A DNA stretch of 5,145 nucleotides from Anaerolineae bacterium (GTDB lineage Bacteria; Chloroflexota; Anaerolineae; Aggregatilineales; UBA3940): positions 1-5,145 of the forward strand of contig JADZAD010000080.1 of assembly GCA_020852775.1 (NCBI GenBank), read 5' to 3'. How positions within the stretch are numbered: position 1 is the stretch's first letter; each line of letters starts with the position of its first letter. Under the pieces are notes generated by a model that worked only from the letters and a program-made list of their open reading frames with translations, ran no database searches and was not told where the DNA came from. Of the stretch, positions 1-5,145 are shown piece by piece. The position numbers and the translations under genes were made by a program.

Positions 1-471
1 ATCGTCGGCTGGTCGTTCAGCATCTTTGCCCTCTCGGAAATGCCAGTACTGATGATGGGCCCCTGGCTGATCAGGAAATTCGGAACCACACGCCTGATCT
101 TTGCCGGGCTGTTCTTCTACATCATCCGCTTCCTCGCGCTGGCGGTTATGCCGTCACCGATCTGGGCGCTGCCAATCGGGCTGCTGCAGGGGCCGTCCTT
201 CTGCTTTCTGCTGGTCGGTGGCGTGGAACTTGTGAACAGGCTCGCGCCAGACGATCTCAAGTCAACCGCACAGGGGCTTTTCATCACCTCACTGGGGTAC
301 CTCCCTACGGTCATCGGGTCGATCCCCAGCGGCATTATCTTCAAGGAGTTCGGTGCTCAGACGCTGTTCTTCCTGTACTGCGGGCTGACAGTGGCAGCCA
401 TTGTACTCTCCGCAACGGGCACGTGGCTTCTGACACATCGGGCGGACACAGGCGAACCTACCCACCTATAA
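1..471 (+). CDS. MFS transporter, C-terminal half (5' end outside window)
   Basis: The frame is open from base 1 and ends at TAA 469-471, giving 156 residues of a protein that starts upstream. It is an integral inner-membrane carrier of the major facilitator superfamily, MFS_1-like (LacY-like) type. Hydrophobic stretches at about residues 1-20, 32-50, 53-76, 92-115 and 118-145 correspond to roughly TM8-TM12. Between the first two stretches lies a loop GPWLIRKFG (20-28), the C-half counterpart of MFS motif A. The signature NRLAPDDLKSTAQGLF (79-94) lies before TM11. It aligns almost without gaps to residues 249 onward of the next gene's product at roughly 40% identity by eye, so about 250 N-terminal residues are missing. 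An internal ATG at 40-42 opens a 143-aa frame but falls inside a membrane segment and is not the real start. Only 19 bp separate it from the next gene, with no terminator, so they are likely co-transcribed. The substrate is unknown. Confidence 0.9.
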   Translation: MVGWSFSIFALSEMPVLMMGPWLIRKFGTTRLIFAGLFFYIIRFLALAVMPSPIWALPIGLLQGPSFCFLLVGGVELVNRLAPDDLKSTAQGLFITSLGYLPTVIGSIPSGIIFKEFGAQTLFFLYCGLTVAAIVLSATGTWLLTHRADTGEPTHL

Positions 472-490
472 CAAGACCAAAAACACTTCC

Positions 491-1705
491 ATGCCAGAAG
501 AATCTCCCTCTCTCTCTGCTGTCAGTGACCACGACGGGCGTTCACTCACCATCATTCGCCTGCTGTACTTTTTCTTTCTGGGGACAATGGCGCTGATATC
601 AGGCTTTCTGACGATCTACTACCGGGAGATCGGCCTGACCGGTGCGCAGATTGGCGCCGTCAGCGCGATACCGCCTGTTGTCGCCCTGATCAGCGGCCCA
701 ATCTGGGGAATGGTGAACGATCGGTTTGGACGCATCCGCTTACTCCTGCTGCTGATCGCCGCCGGGATGAGCCTCGCCATGCTGGGGCTGCTGAACACCC
801 GGGCCTATCTGCTGATTATGCTGATGATAGGGCTGTACGAGTTCTTCAACCGCCCGGTTGAGACCTTGCTGGGTGGAGCGGTGTTACGAATCCTCGGCAG
901 CCGGTCAGAATACTATGCGCGGCAGCGCATGTGGGGCTTCGTGGGGTTCCTGGTTGTCTCCGCCCTGTCCGGGTTCATCCTTGAAGCCACCGGGGTGCGC
1001 GCGTTGTTTTACGGTGTGATCGGGCTGCTGGTGATCTTCGCCCTGATCAGCCAGTGGCTGCCTCCCCAGCCTGCAACCGTGATGAATACCCCCATTCACA
1101 CCGGGCTCGGCATCCTCATGCGAAAGCGCGGCTGGGTGGTCTTCACTGTAGCGACCATCGTACTGGGCATCCCCACGAGCGGGATGCTGATCTACCTGAA
1201 CCCTTACGTGATCGAGCTGGGTGGGTCGATCGGTATGGTCGGCCTGATGGGAAGTCTCGGCGGGCTTTCTGGGTTGCCGATCATGTTCTATGGCCCCAGG
1301 CTGATTCAGCGATTCGGTGCACGGAAGCTGTTCGCGGCAGCGTTCTTCATCTATTCGCTGCGGTTTCTCCTGTATGGCCTGATGCCGAACCCTGTCTGGG
1401 CACTGACGATCAGCCTGATGCATGGGCTATCGGCGGTCATGTATTTCATCAGCGGCGTGGACCTCGCCAACCGGCTGGCCCCGGAGGATTTGAAAGCTAC
1501 CGGACAAGGTCTGTTTCATGGGGCCTACGCGCTGGCGGGGATCATCGGGGCATGGGCCGGTGGCATCTTCATCGACGCTTTTGGCGGAGCACGGTTGTTT
1601 CAGGCCTACGCAGGCCTGGCGCTGCTCGGCTGGCTGGTACTGGTCGTCGGCTATCACTGGGCAGACGGCCAGACACAAACAGAACAGGGGACAGCAACGG
1701 CATGA
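491..1705 (+). CDS. MFS transporter (MFS_1-like family), complete
   Basis: This is a 404-residue inner-membrane protein of the usual MFS length, with about twelve hydrophobic helices (roughly 22-42, 52-73, 83-101, 104-130, 148-166, 168-188, 214-236, 244-268, 280-298, 302-324, 340-362, 366-388). A charged loop at about 190-213 separates the two six-helix halves. Motif A is visible after TM2 as GMVNDRFGRIR (73-83), and its C-half echo is YGPRLIQRFGARK (267-279). The signature NRLAPEDLKATGQGLF (327-342) precedes TM11 and is shared with the upstream paralogue. It is probably a proton-coupled importer or an exporter of a small organic molecule; direction and substrate cannot be read from the sequence. 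The start is ATG 491: no in-frame ATG, GTG or TTG lies between the upstream stop and this codon, and the next Met (33) is inside TM1. No Shine-Dalgarno sequence is evident, so translation may depend on coupling to the upstream gene. Its TGA overlaps the ATG of the CoA-transferase gene. Confidence 0.93.
   Translation: MPEESPSLSAVSDHDGRSLTIIRLLYFFFLGTMALISGFLTIYYREIGLTGAQIGAVSAIPPVVALISGPIWGMVNDRFGRIRLLLLLIAAGMSLAMLGLLNTRAYLLIMLMIGLYEFFNRPVETLLGGAVLRILGSRSEYYARQRMWGFVGFLVVSALSGFILEATGVRALFYGVIGLLVIFALISQWLPPQPATVMNTPIHTGLGILMRKRGWVVFTVATIVLGIPTSGMLIYLNPYVIELGGSIGMVGLMGSLGGLSGLPIMFYGPRLIQRFGARKLFAAAFFIYSLRFLLYGLMPNPVWALTISLMHGLSAVMYFISGVDLANRLAPEDLKATGQGLFHGAYALAGIIGAWAGGIFIDAFGGARLFQAYAGLALLGWLVLVVGYHWADGQTQTEQGTATA
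1686..1691 (+). promoter_or_regulatory. Ribosome binding site of the CoA-transferase gene
   Basis: AGGGGA lies inside the 3' end of the MFS gene, 10 bases before the ATG at 1702. It supports that start over any codon farther upstream in the same open frame. Together with the ATGA overlap it suggests translation both by de novo initiation and by coupling. Confidence 0.55.
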
Positions 1706-2907
1706 CATCCTCACACAACCCGCTTCTGGATGGTATCCGGGTACTCGACCTGAGCCGCGTGCTGGCCGGGCCGTTCTGTACCATGACGCTTGGCGACCTC
1801 GGTGCGGATGTGATCAAAGTTGAACAGCCCGGCAGCGGTGACGATACGCGGCACTGGGGGCCTCCCTTTACCGAGTCAGGGCTCTCAGCGTATTACCTGT
1901 GCGCGAATCGCAACAAGCGCAGCCTGACGCTCAACCTCAAGACTGAAGACGGGCAGCGGATCGTCCGTGAGCTCATCCGGCAGTCGGATGTGTTGATCGA
2001 GAACTTCAAGGCCGGGACACTGGAAGGCTGGGGCCTCAGTTACGACACACTGCAGGAGCTGCGCCCGGGCCTGATCTACTGCACCATTACAGGGTATGGC
2101 TATGGCAACGCATTCAGCGATCAGGCCGGCTATGACTTCATCATCCAGGCACTAGGTGGGCTGATGAGCATCACCGGGCCGGCGGATGGCGAACCGTACA
2201 AGGTCGGAGTCGCAATTACTGACATCATGACCGGACAATTTGCCGCGAACGCGATCCTTGCGGCGCTGTTTGCACGGGAACGCACCGGAGACGGGCAGCG
2301 AATCGACATGGCGCTGTTCGACGCACAGGTGGCGATGCTGGCGAATGTCGCCAGCAACTACCTTGTCTCCGGGAAGCCGCCTCGCCGGTTTGGTAACGCA
2401 CACCCGAACATCGTGCCATACCAGACGTTCAAAGCGAGCGACATCTACTTCGCAATCGGGGTCGGCAACGATAGCCAGTGGCGCAAGCTGTGTGATGCCA
2501 TTGGTAAACCAGAATGGGGTACAGATACCCGCTACGCAAAGAATGAAGCCCGTGTCGAAAACCGTACCGAGTTGATTCCCCTGCTGGCGGATGTCTTCGT
2601 CAGCCGCCCGGCAGCGGACTGGATCACGCTGCTGGAGACTCTCGGCATCCCCGGGGCGCCGATCAATTCTGTCGACCGGGTCTTCGCCGATCCACGGGTC
2701 GCGGCACGGAGACTTCGAATCGAGGCCGAACACCCGACTTCCGGGATGCTCCCAATGGTCGCCTCCCCCCTTAACATCCCAACGGCCCCTGTACAGGTAC
2801 GCTATGCTCCCCCCATACTGGGAGAGCACACGGACGCGATACTCAGTGAGATGCTGGGATATGACGAGGCGCGAATCGCGGCACTGCGGAACACCAACGT
2901 AATATAA
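1702..2907 (+). CDS. Class III CoA-transferase (CaiB/BaiF family)
   Basis: This 401-residue cytoplasmic enzyme has the full length expected for the family, which transfers CoA from an acyl-CoA donor to a free carboxylate through aspartyl-CoA and anhydride intermediates. The N-terminus carries the family hallmark: PLLDGIRVLDLSRVLAGPF (7-25) followed by LGDLGADVIKVEQPG (30-44). NRNKRSLTLNLK lies at 69-80, DVLIENFKAGTLEGWGL at 96-112 and AGYDFIIQALGGLM at 142-155. The predicted catalytic aspartate is Asp174 (GAC 2221-2223), in VAITDIMTG, by alignment with Asp169 of formyl-CoA transferase. The C-terminal part (GAPINSVDRVFADPRV; LGEH about 23 residues before the end) is also typical. The frame is open back to 1054, but those 216 extra codons only shadow the MFS gene; ATG 1702 restores normal length, has an RBS and overlaps the MFS TGA by four bases. 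Relatives include formyl-CoA, carnitine, succinyl-CoA:malate and SUGCT-type enzymes; the substrate is not decidable. Co-transcription with transporters suggests activation of an imported acid. Confidence 0.94.
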   Translation: MTSSHNPLLDGIRVLDLSRVLAGPFCTMTLGDLGADVIKVEQPGSGDDTRHWGPPFTESGLSAYYLCANRNKRSLTLNLKTEDGQRIVRELIRQSDVLIENFKAGTLEGWGLSYDTLQELRPGLIYCTITGYGYGNAFSDQAGYDFIIQALGGLMSITGPADGEPYKVGVAITDIMTGQFAANAILAALFARERTGDGQRIDMALFDAQVAMLANVASNYLVSGKPPRRFGNAHPNIVPYQTFKASDIYFAIGVGNDSQWRKLCDAIGKPEWGTDTRYAKNEARVENRTELIPLLADVFVSRPAADWITLLETLGIPGAPINSVDRVFADPRVAARRLRIEAEHPTSGMLPMVASPLNIPTAPVQVRYAPPILGEHTDAILSEMLGYDEARIAALRNTNVI

Positions 2908-2913
2908 AGCAAA

Positions 2914-2937
2914 CCGGGCGCTCTGTAGAGCGCCCGG
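2914..2937. terminator. Hairpin between convergent genes, probable shared terminator
   Basis: CCGGGCGCTC (2914-2923) and GAGCGCCCGG (2928-2937) form a perfect 10-bp GC-rich stem with loop TGTA, seven bases after the CoA-transferase stop and nine before the oxidase stop. For the - strand transcript the stem is followed by TTTGCTTTATATT, a fair U-rich tail. On the + strand the following bases (CGATATATCT) are AT-rich but not a U-tract. It should therefore work best for the oxidase mRNA and may also end or stabilise the MFS/CoA-transferase mRNA. Confidence 0.75.
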
Positions 2938-2945
2938 CGATATAT

Positions 2946-4346
2946 CTACTCCGCATCCGGGAGGACTTTGCCTGGATTGAGGATTCCGTTTGGATCGAGC
3001 GTCTGCTTGATCGTCCGCATCACATCAAGCGACTCGCCGTGCTCGCGCTGCATATACTTGCGCTTGCCATAGCCGACCCCGTGCTCTCCGGTAGAAGTAC
3101 CGTCCAGTTCTATCGCTTTGTGCACCACACGTTCGTTGATCTTTCGAGCGACCTCGTAAGAGGCATCGTCCCGGTATGAGAGGCCCATGTGCATATTTCC
3201 GTCTCCGGCATGCCCGACCAGGTAGCCCGGAATCCCGCCAAACTCCTGTAGTACCCCTTCGATATGCAACACGAGTTCAGGATACGCGCTGATCGGGACG
3301 GAGACATCGACAGACATGAAACGAGTGTCCGGGTTATGACGACGCAGAATCTCCAGCGACCCGTGGCGAGCCTCCCAGATGGCCTTACGCTCTGCTGTAT
3401 CGGTCGTGCCACGGAACGAGGTCGCCCCCATCTCCTTGCAGATTTCCTCCAGAGTTGCCAGCCCATCAAGGAGGGTCTGCTGATGCGCCGCTGAGAGTTC
3501 CATGAGAAGGGCAATATTCTCTCCGAAGTAGAGGCCCTCGATCGTGTTCATAAGGCGCACGTTATCCCGGCCGATATACTCCAGCGCCGCGGGCTCCAGC
3601 CCACTGCCCCGGACGGCAACCACGGTCTCGACGGCTGATTCGGTGTCATCAAACGTGGCTATAGCCGCGCTGCTGAACTCCGCAATCGGCCACAGCTTGA
3701 GCGTTGCTTCAGTAATCACACCCAGTGTACCCTCGCTGCCAACGAACAGATGCAGGAGGTCGTAGCCGGAGGACTGCTTGACAGAGCGGCAGCCCGCCTC
3801 AATCAGGCGGCCATCCGCCAGCGCCACCTGTATCCGCAGCACGTTGTCTTTCGTCGCCCCATATTTGACGGTGCGGCTGCCCGCGGCATTATTGGCCAGC
3901 ATTCCGCCGATACTGGCATTCGCACCGGGATCAGGTGGGAAGAAGAGCCCGTAGCGCCGGAGCTTCTCGTTCAGGTCCTTATAGCCAAGGCCAGGCTGAA
4001 CGGTTACCTGAAAGTCATCCGCATGGACTTTGACGATCTCGTTCATCTGCTCCAGTGAGAGAACCAGGCCTCCCTGAAGTGGGATCGAGTTGCCCTCCAG
4101 CGATGTACCAGCCCCCCAGGGTGTAACCGGGACACGTGCTTCATTCGCAAGGCGAAGTACCTCCGCTACCTGCTGCGCGTTTCGTGCCCACGCCACGACT
4201 TCAGCCGGATGGGCTGGCCAGTGGCTTTCATCATGTGCATGGAGATCGATATCTGCCTGGCGTGTACTGACATTGGCCTCTCCAACCAGTGATTGCAGAC
4301 GAGTGATGAACTCCGGAGTCACCGGGCTAAACTGTGGCGCACCCAT
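2946..4346 (-). CDS. FAD-binding oxidase, D-lactate/glycolate-type D-2-hydroxyacid dehydrogenase
   Basis: This 466-residue soluble flavoenzyme of the GlcD/Dld/LDHD group of the vanillyl-alcohol oxidase fold oxidises a D-2-hydroxyacid to the 2-oxoacid. The PCMH-type FAD domain spans about 45-220: VPVTPWGAGTSLEGNSIPLQ (72-91), FFPPDPGANASIGGMLANNA (135-154) and VGSEGTLGVITEATLKLWP (202-220). The FAD-oxidase C-terminal domain spans about 222-462, with SVDVSVPIS (345-353), GHAGDGNMHMGL (378-389), STGEHGVGYGKRK (418-430) and the terminal DPNGILNPGKVLP (451-463). By analogy with D-2-hydroxyglutarate dehydrogenase and LDHD, His379, His386 and Glu421 would bind the active-site metal and His422 would be the catalytic base. 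No signal peptide, membrane helix or cysteine-rich Fe-S domain is present, so electrons must leave to a separate acceptor (ETF, cytochrome or quinone partner). GlcE or GlcF partners are not adjacent. It may act on D-lactate, glycolate or a bulkier hydroxyacid. Start ATG 4344-4346 is backed by an SD and a promoter. Confidence 0.93.
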   Translation of the reverse strand: MGAPQFSPVTPEFITRLQSLVGEANVSTRQADIDLHAHDESHWPAHPAEVVAWARNAQQVAEVLRLANEARVPVTPWGAGTSLEGNSIPLQGGLVLSLEQMNEIVKVHADDFQVTVQPGLGYKDLNEKLRRYGLFFPPDPGANASIGGMLANNAAGSRTVKYGATKDNVLRIQVALADGRLIEAGCRSVKQSSGYDLLHLFVGSEGTLGVITEATLKLWPIAEFSSAAIATFDDTESAVETVVAVRGSGLEPAALEYIGRDNVRLMNTIEGLYFGENIALLMELSAAHQQTLLDGLATLEEICKEMGATSFRGTTDTAERKAIWEARHGSLEILRRHNPDTRFMSVDVSVPISAYPELVLHIEGVLQEFGGIPGYLVGHAGDGNMHMGLSYRDDASYEVARKINERVVHKAIELDGTSTGEHGVGYGKRKYMQREHGESLDVMRTIKQTLDPNGILNPGKVLPDAE

Positions 4347-4351
4347 TTTTG

Positions 4352-4364
4352 CCTGATCCTCTCT
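4352..4364 (-). promoter_or_regulatory. Ribosome binding site of the FAD oxidase gene
   Basis: Read on the - strand, AGAGAGGATCAGG ends five bases before the ATG at 4346. Either AGAGAGG (4364-4358, spacing 11) or CAGG (4355-4352, spacing 5) could pair with 16S rRNA. The purine-rich stretch fixes this ATG as the start. Confidence 0.55.
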
Positions 4365-4367
4365 CTG

Positions 4368-4376
4368 TGTGGATAA
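4368..4376 (-). promoter_or_regulatory. Perfect DnaA-box 9-mer (TTATCCACA)
   Basis: The - strand reads TTATCCACA, identical to the strongest E. coli DnaA box consensus. It lies just downstream of the predicted -10 of the oxidase promoter, covering the expected transcription start near 4375. Only one copy was noticed; there is no cluster, AT-rich unwinding region or dnaA/dnaN gene, so this is not an origin. It may be a regulatory or titration site, or chance: a given 9-mer is expected about 0.04 times over both strands of 5 kb. Confidence 0.4.
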
Positions 4377-4381
4377 CCTCT

Positions 4382-4410
4382 ATGATAGCCGAATCGGGCG
4401 TCATGGTCTA
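4382..4410 (-). promoter_or_regulatory. Sigma70-like promoter of the FAD oxidase gene
   Basis: On the - strand, a -35 of TAGACC (4410-4405, four of six to TTGACA) is followed by a 17-bp spacer and a -10 of TATCAT (4387-4382, five of six to TATAAT). Transcription would begin near 4375, giving a leader of about 29 bases that includes the ribosome binding site. Predicted by eye only; the spacing and position are what make it convincing. Confidence 0.5.
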
Positions 4411-4416
4411 TGGGTC

Positions 4417-4446
4417 TTGTACCCCGCGGTACGTCCGTGCGATACT
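4417..4446 (+). promoter_or_regulatory. Candidate promoter of the luciferase-like oxidoreductase gene
   Basis: TTGTAC (4417-4422, three of six to TTGACA) and GATACT (4441-4446, four of six to TATAAT) are separated by 18 bp. The start would fall near 4453, leaving a leader of about 32 bases with the SD. The elements are weak, which would suit an activated or poorly expressed promoter; other placements are possible. Its -35 lies six bases from the divergent promoter's -35. Confidence 0.3.
4419..4432. promoter_or_regulatory. Small dyad GTACC-N4-GGTAC, possible operator
   Basis: GTACC (4419-4423) and GGTAC (4428-4432) form a perfect inverted repeat around CCGC. It overlaps the 3' part of the candidate + strand -35 and the start of its spacer, where a bound repressor would block that promoter. 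Five-base arms are short and such dyads occur by chance, so the case rests on position. No regulator gene is in the window. Confidence 0.3.
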
Positions 4447-4473
4447 GAGCTCATGCGTCCACCCCCTCCCGCT

Positions 4474-4477
4474 GGAG
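4474..4477 (+). promoter_or_regulatory. Ribosome binding site of the luciferase-like gene
   Basis: GGAG lies seven bases before ATG 4485, an ideal spacing. A second, out-of-frame ATG at 4480-4482 is only two bases from GGAG and runs into TGA after six codons, so the SD selects 4485. Confidence 0.65.
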
Positions 4478-4484
4478 ATATGCT

Positions 4485-5145
4485 ATGCGACTCGGACTGA
4501 CGATTGGCTACTCAGGTACCAGAATGGCCTTGCCCATGGATCTGATCCGTGAGGCGGAGGCGACAGGGGTACATGTCGTATGGGCCTCAGAAGCCTACGG
4601 TTCAGACGCGGTCACCCCGCTGGCATGGATCGGAGCACAAACCAGCCGGATCCGGCTGGGGACGGCAATCATGCAGATGCATGCTCGTACCCCTGCCATG
4701 ACCGCTATGACCGCAACAACGCTTGACCAGCTCTCCGGTGGGCGTTTCATCCTCGGCCTGGGGCTCTCCGGGCCACAGGTGGTGGAAGGCTGGCACGGGC
4801 AGGCATATGGACGCCCGCTCGTCCGCACACGGGAGTATGTCAGCATCCTGAGGTCGATCTTCCGACGGAAGGCTCCGCTGGAATTCGACGGTCAATACTA
4901 TACGCTACCTTACCGGGGGGAAGATGCGACCGGGCTGGGCAAGCCCCTGAAGAGCATCCTGCATGGACGAGCCGATCTGCCAATCTACCTGGCCGCCATC
5001 GGGCCGAAGAACATCGAACTGGCGGCGGAGCTCGCCGATGGCTGGCTGCCGATGTTCTTTGCGCCGCGCCACTATGAACGCGTCCTCAAACCACATGTCG
5101 AGACTGGCCTGGCCCGTGCTGAGAGGACAGAAGCCAGCCTGGATA
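4485..5145 (+). CDS. Luciferase-like oxidoreductase, Rv3520c-type, F420-dependent (3' end outside window)
   Basis: The frame is open from ATG 4485 through the window end, giving 220 codons of a family that usually has about 345 residues; roughly two thirds is present. It belongs to the luciferase-like monooxygenase (TIM-barrel) superfamily and most resembles the Rv3520c family, whose members are predicted to use coenzyme F420 rather than FMN. Recognised stretches include WASEAYGSDAVTPLAWIGAQ (33-52), RIRLGTAIMQMHARTPAM (55-72), LDQLSGGRFILGLGLSGPQV (80-99), EGWHGQAYGRPLVRTREYV (101-119), TGLGKPLK (149-156), and GPKNIELAAELADGWLPMFF (173-192). No signal peptide or membrane helix is seen, so it is cytoplasmic. 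The reaction would be hydride transfer or flavin-type oxidation on an unknown organic substrate. It is divergent from the FAD oxidase gene and shares its control region. Family membership is strong; cofactor choice is inferred from family knowledge and an FMN-using relative is not excluded. Confidence 0.9.
   Translation, partial: MRLGLTIGYSGTRMALPMDLIREAEATGVHVVWASEAYGSDAVTPLAWIGAQTSRIRLGTAIMQMHARTPAMTAMTATTLDQLSGGRFILGLGLSGPQVVEGWHGQAYGRPLVRTREYVSILRSIFRRKAPLEFDGQYYTLPYRGEDATGLGKPLKSILHGRADLPIYLAAIGPKNIELAAELADGWLPMFFAPRHYERVLKPHVETGLARAERTEASLD

Noticed and set aside
905..1423. 172-aa open frame on the - strand
   Set aside because: It is antisense to the MFS gene, with a His/Gln/Arg/Asp-rich composition typical of the antisense of hydrophobic coding sequence; no RBS or recognisable domain.
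1054..1701. Long open frame that would extend the CoA-transferase N-terminus by 216 residues
   Set aside because: It lies over the MFS gene in another frame, the translation is low-complexity Arg/Pro/His-rich with no family match, and the CoA-transferase family begins right at the 1702 start.
2152..2829. 225-aa open frame on the - strand
   Set aside because: It is antisense to the strongly conserved part of the CoA-transferase gene, with no recognisable motif; a GC-driven shadow.
4368..4376. Replication origin
   Set aside because: There is only one DnaA box and no AT-rich unwinding element, box cluster or dnaA/dnaN/gidA neighbours.
4389..4397. CCGA-A-TCGG inverted repeat in the spacer of the oxidase promoter
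   Set aside because: Four-base arms are too short to separate from chance.
4480..4500. Out-of-frame ATG with a six-codon mini-ORF overlapping the luciferase-like start
   Set aside because: It is only two bases from the SD, too close to be used efficiently; most likely a chance ATG.
4334..4552. 72-aa open frame on the + strand across the divergent intergenic region
   Set aside because: It overlaps the promoter region and the well-supported luciferase-like start in another frame, with no RBS or family similarity.
4602..4895. Two antisense open frames (83 and 97 aa) opposite the luciferase-like gene
   Set aside because: The + strand frame here matches a known family throughout; the antisense products have no motif.
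1..5145. Mobile element, CRISPR, phage, toxin-antitoxin or other defence system
   Set aside because: No transposase, integrase, direct-repeat array, tRNA, or small-gene pair was seen; every gene is a recognisable metabolic or transport family.

Overview
The window reads as ordinary chromosomal DNA from a free-living bacterium with moderately high GC (about 58-60% by eye) and dense gene packing. It holds five protein genes, two of them cut by the window edges. The combination suggests an aerobic heterotroph that degrades organic acids or amphipathic compounds: MFS_1-like transporters, a class III (CaiB/BaiF) CoA-transferase, a GlcD/Dld-type FAD oxidase, and a luciferase-like oxidoreductase of the Rv3520c type that normally uses coenzyme F420. 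Chloroflexota (SAR202 / Dehalococcoidia-like or Thermomicrobia-like lineages) would fit best. An actinobacterium is possible but less likely, since the one DnaA-box match is TTATCCACA rather than the high-GC actinobacterial form. This lineage call is inference from gene content only.

Left block, + strand, 1-2907: the C-terminal half of one MFS transporter (1-471), a complete paralogous MFS transporter (491-1705), and a complete class III CoA-transferase (1702-2907) whose ATG overlaps the upstream stop. The 19-bp gap and the ATGA overlap indicate one operon that begins upstream of the window. A plausible reading is that the transporters move a carboxylate or similar substrate and the CoA-transferase activates it as a thioester, but the substrate cannot be read from the sequence.

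Middle, 2908-2945: a short convergent intergenic region with a strong 10-bp GC hairpin that probably serves as a shared terminator.

Right block: a D-2-hydroxyacid (D-lactate/glycolate-type) FAD dehydrogenase on the - strand (2946-4346) and the first 220 codons of an Rv3520c-family luciferase-like oxidoreductase on the + strand (4485 to the window edge). They are divergently transcribed from a 138-bp region. That region has a good sigma70-like promoter for the oxidase, a weaker one for the luciferase-like gene, a small dyad, and a perfect-consensus DnaA-box 9-mer at the predicted oxidase transcription start.

No RNA genes, mobile elements, CRISPR arrays, phage genes or long repeats were seen, and nothing points to an exotic new system. 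The most interesting points are the architecture of the divergent promoter region and the tandem transporter plus CoA-transferase arrangement.
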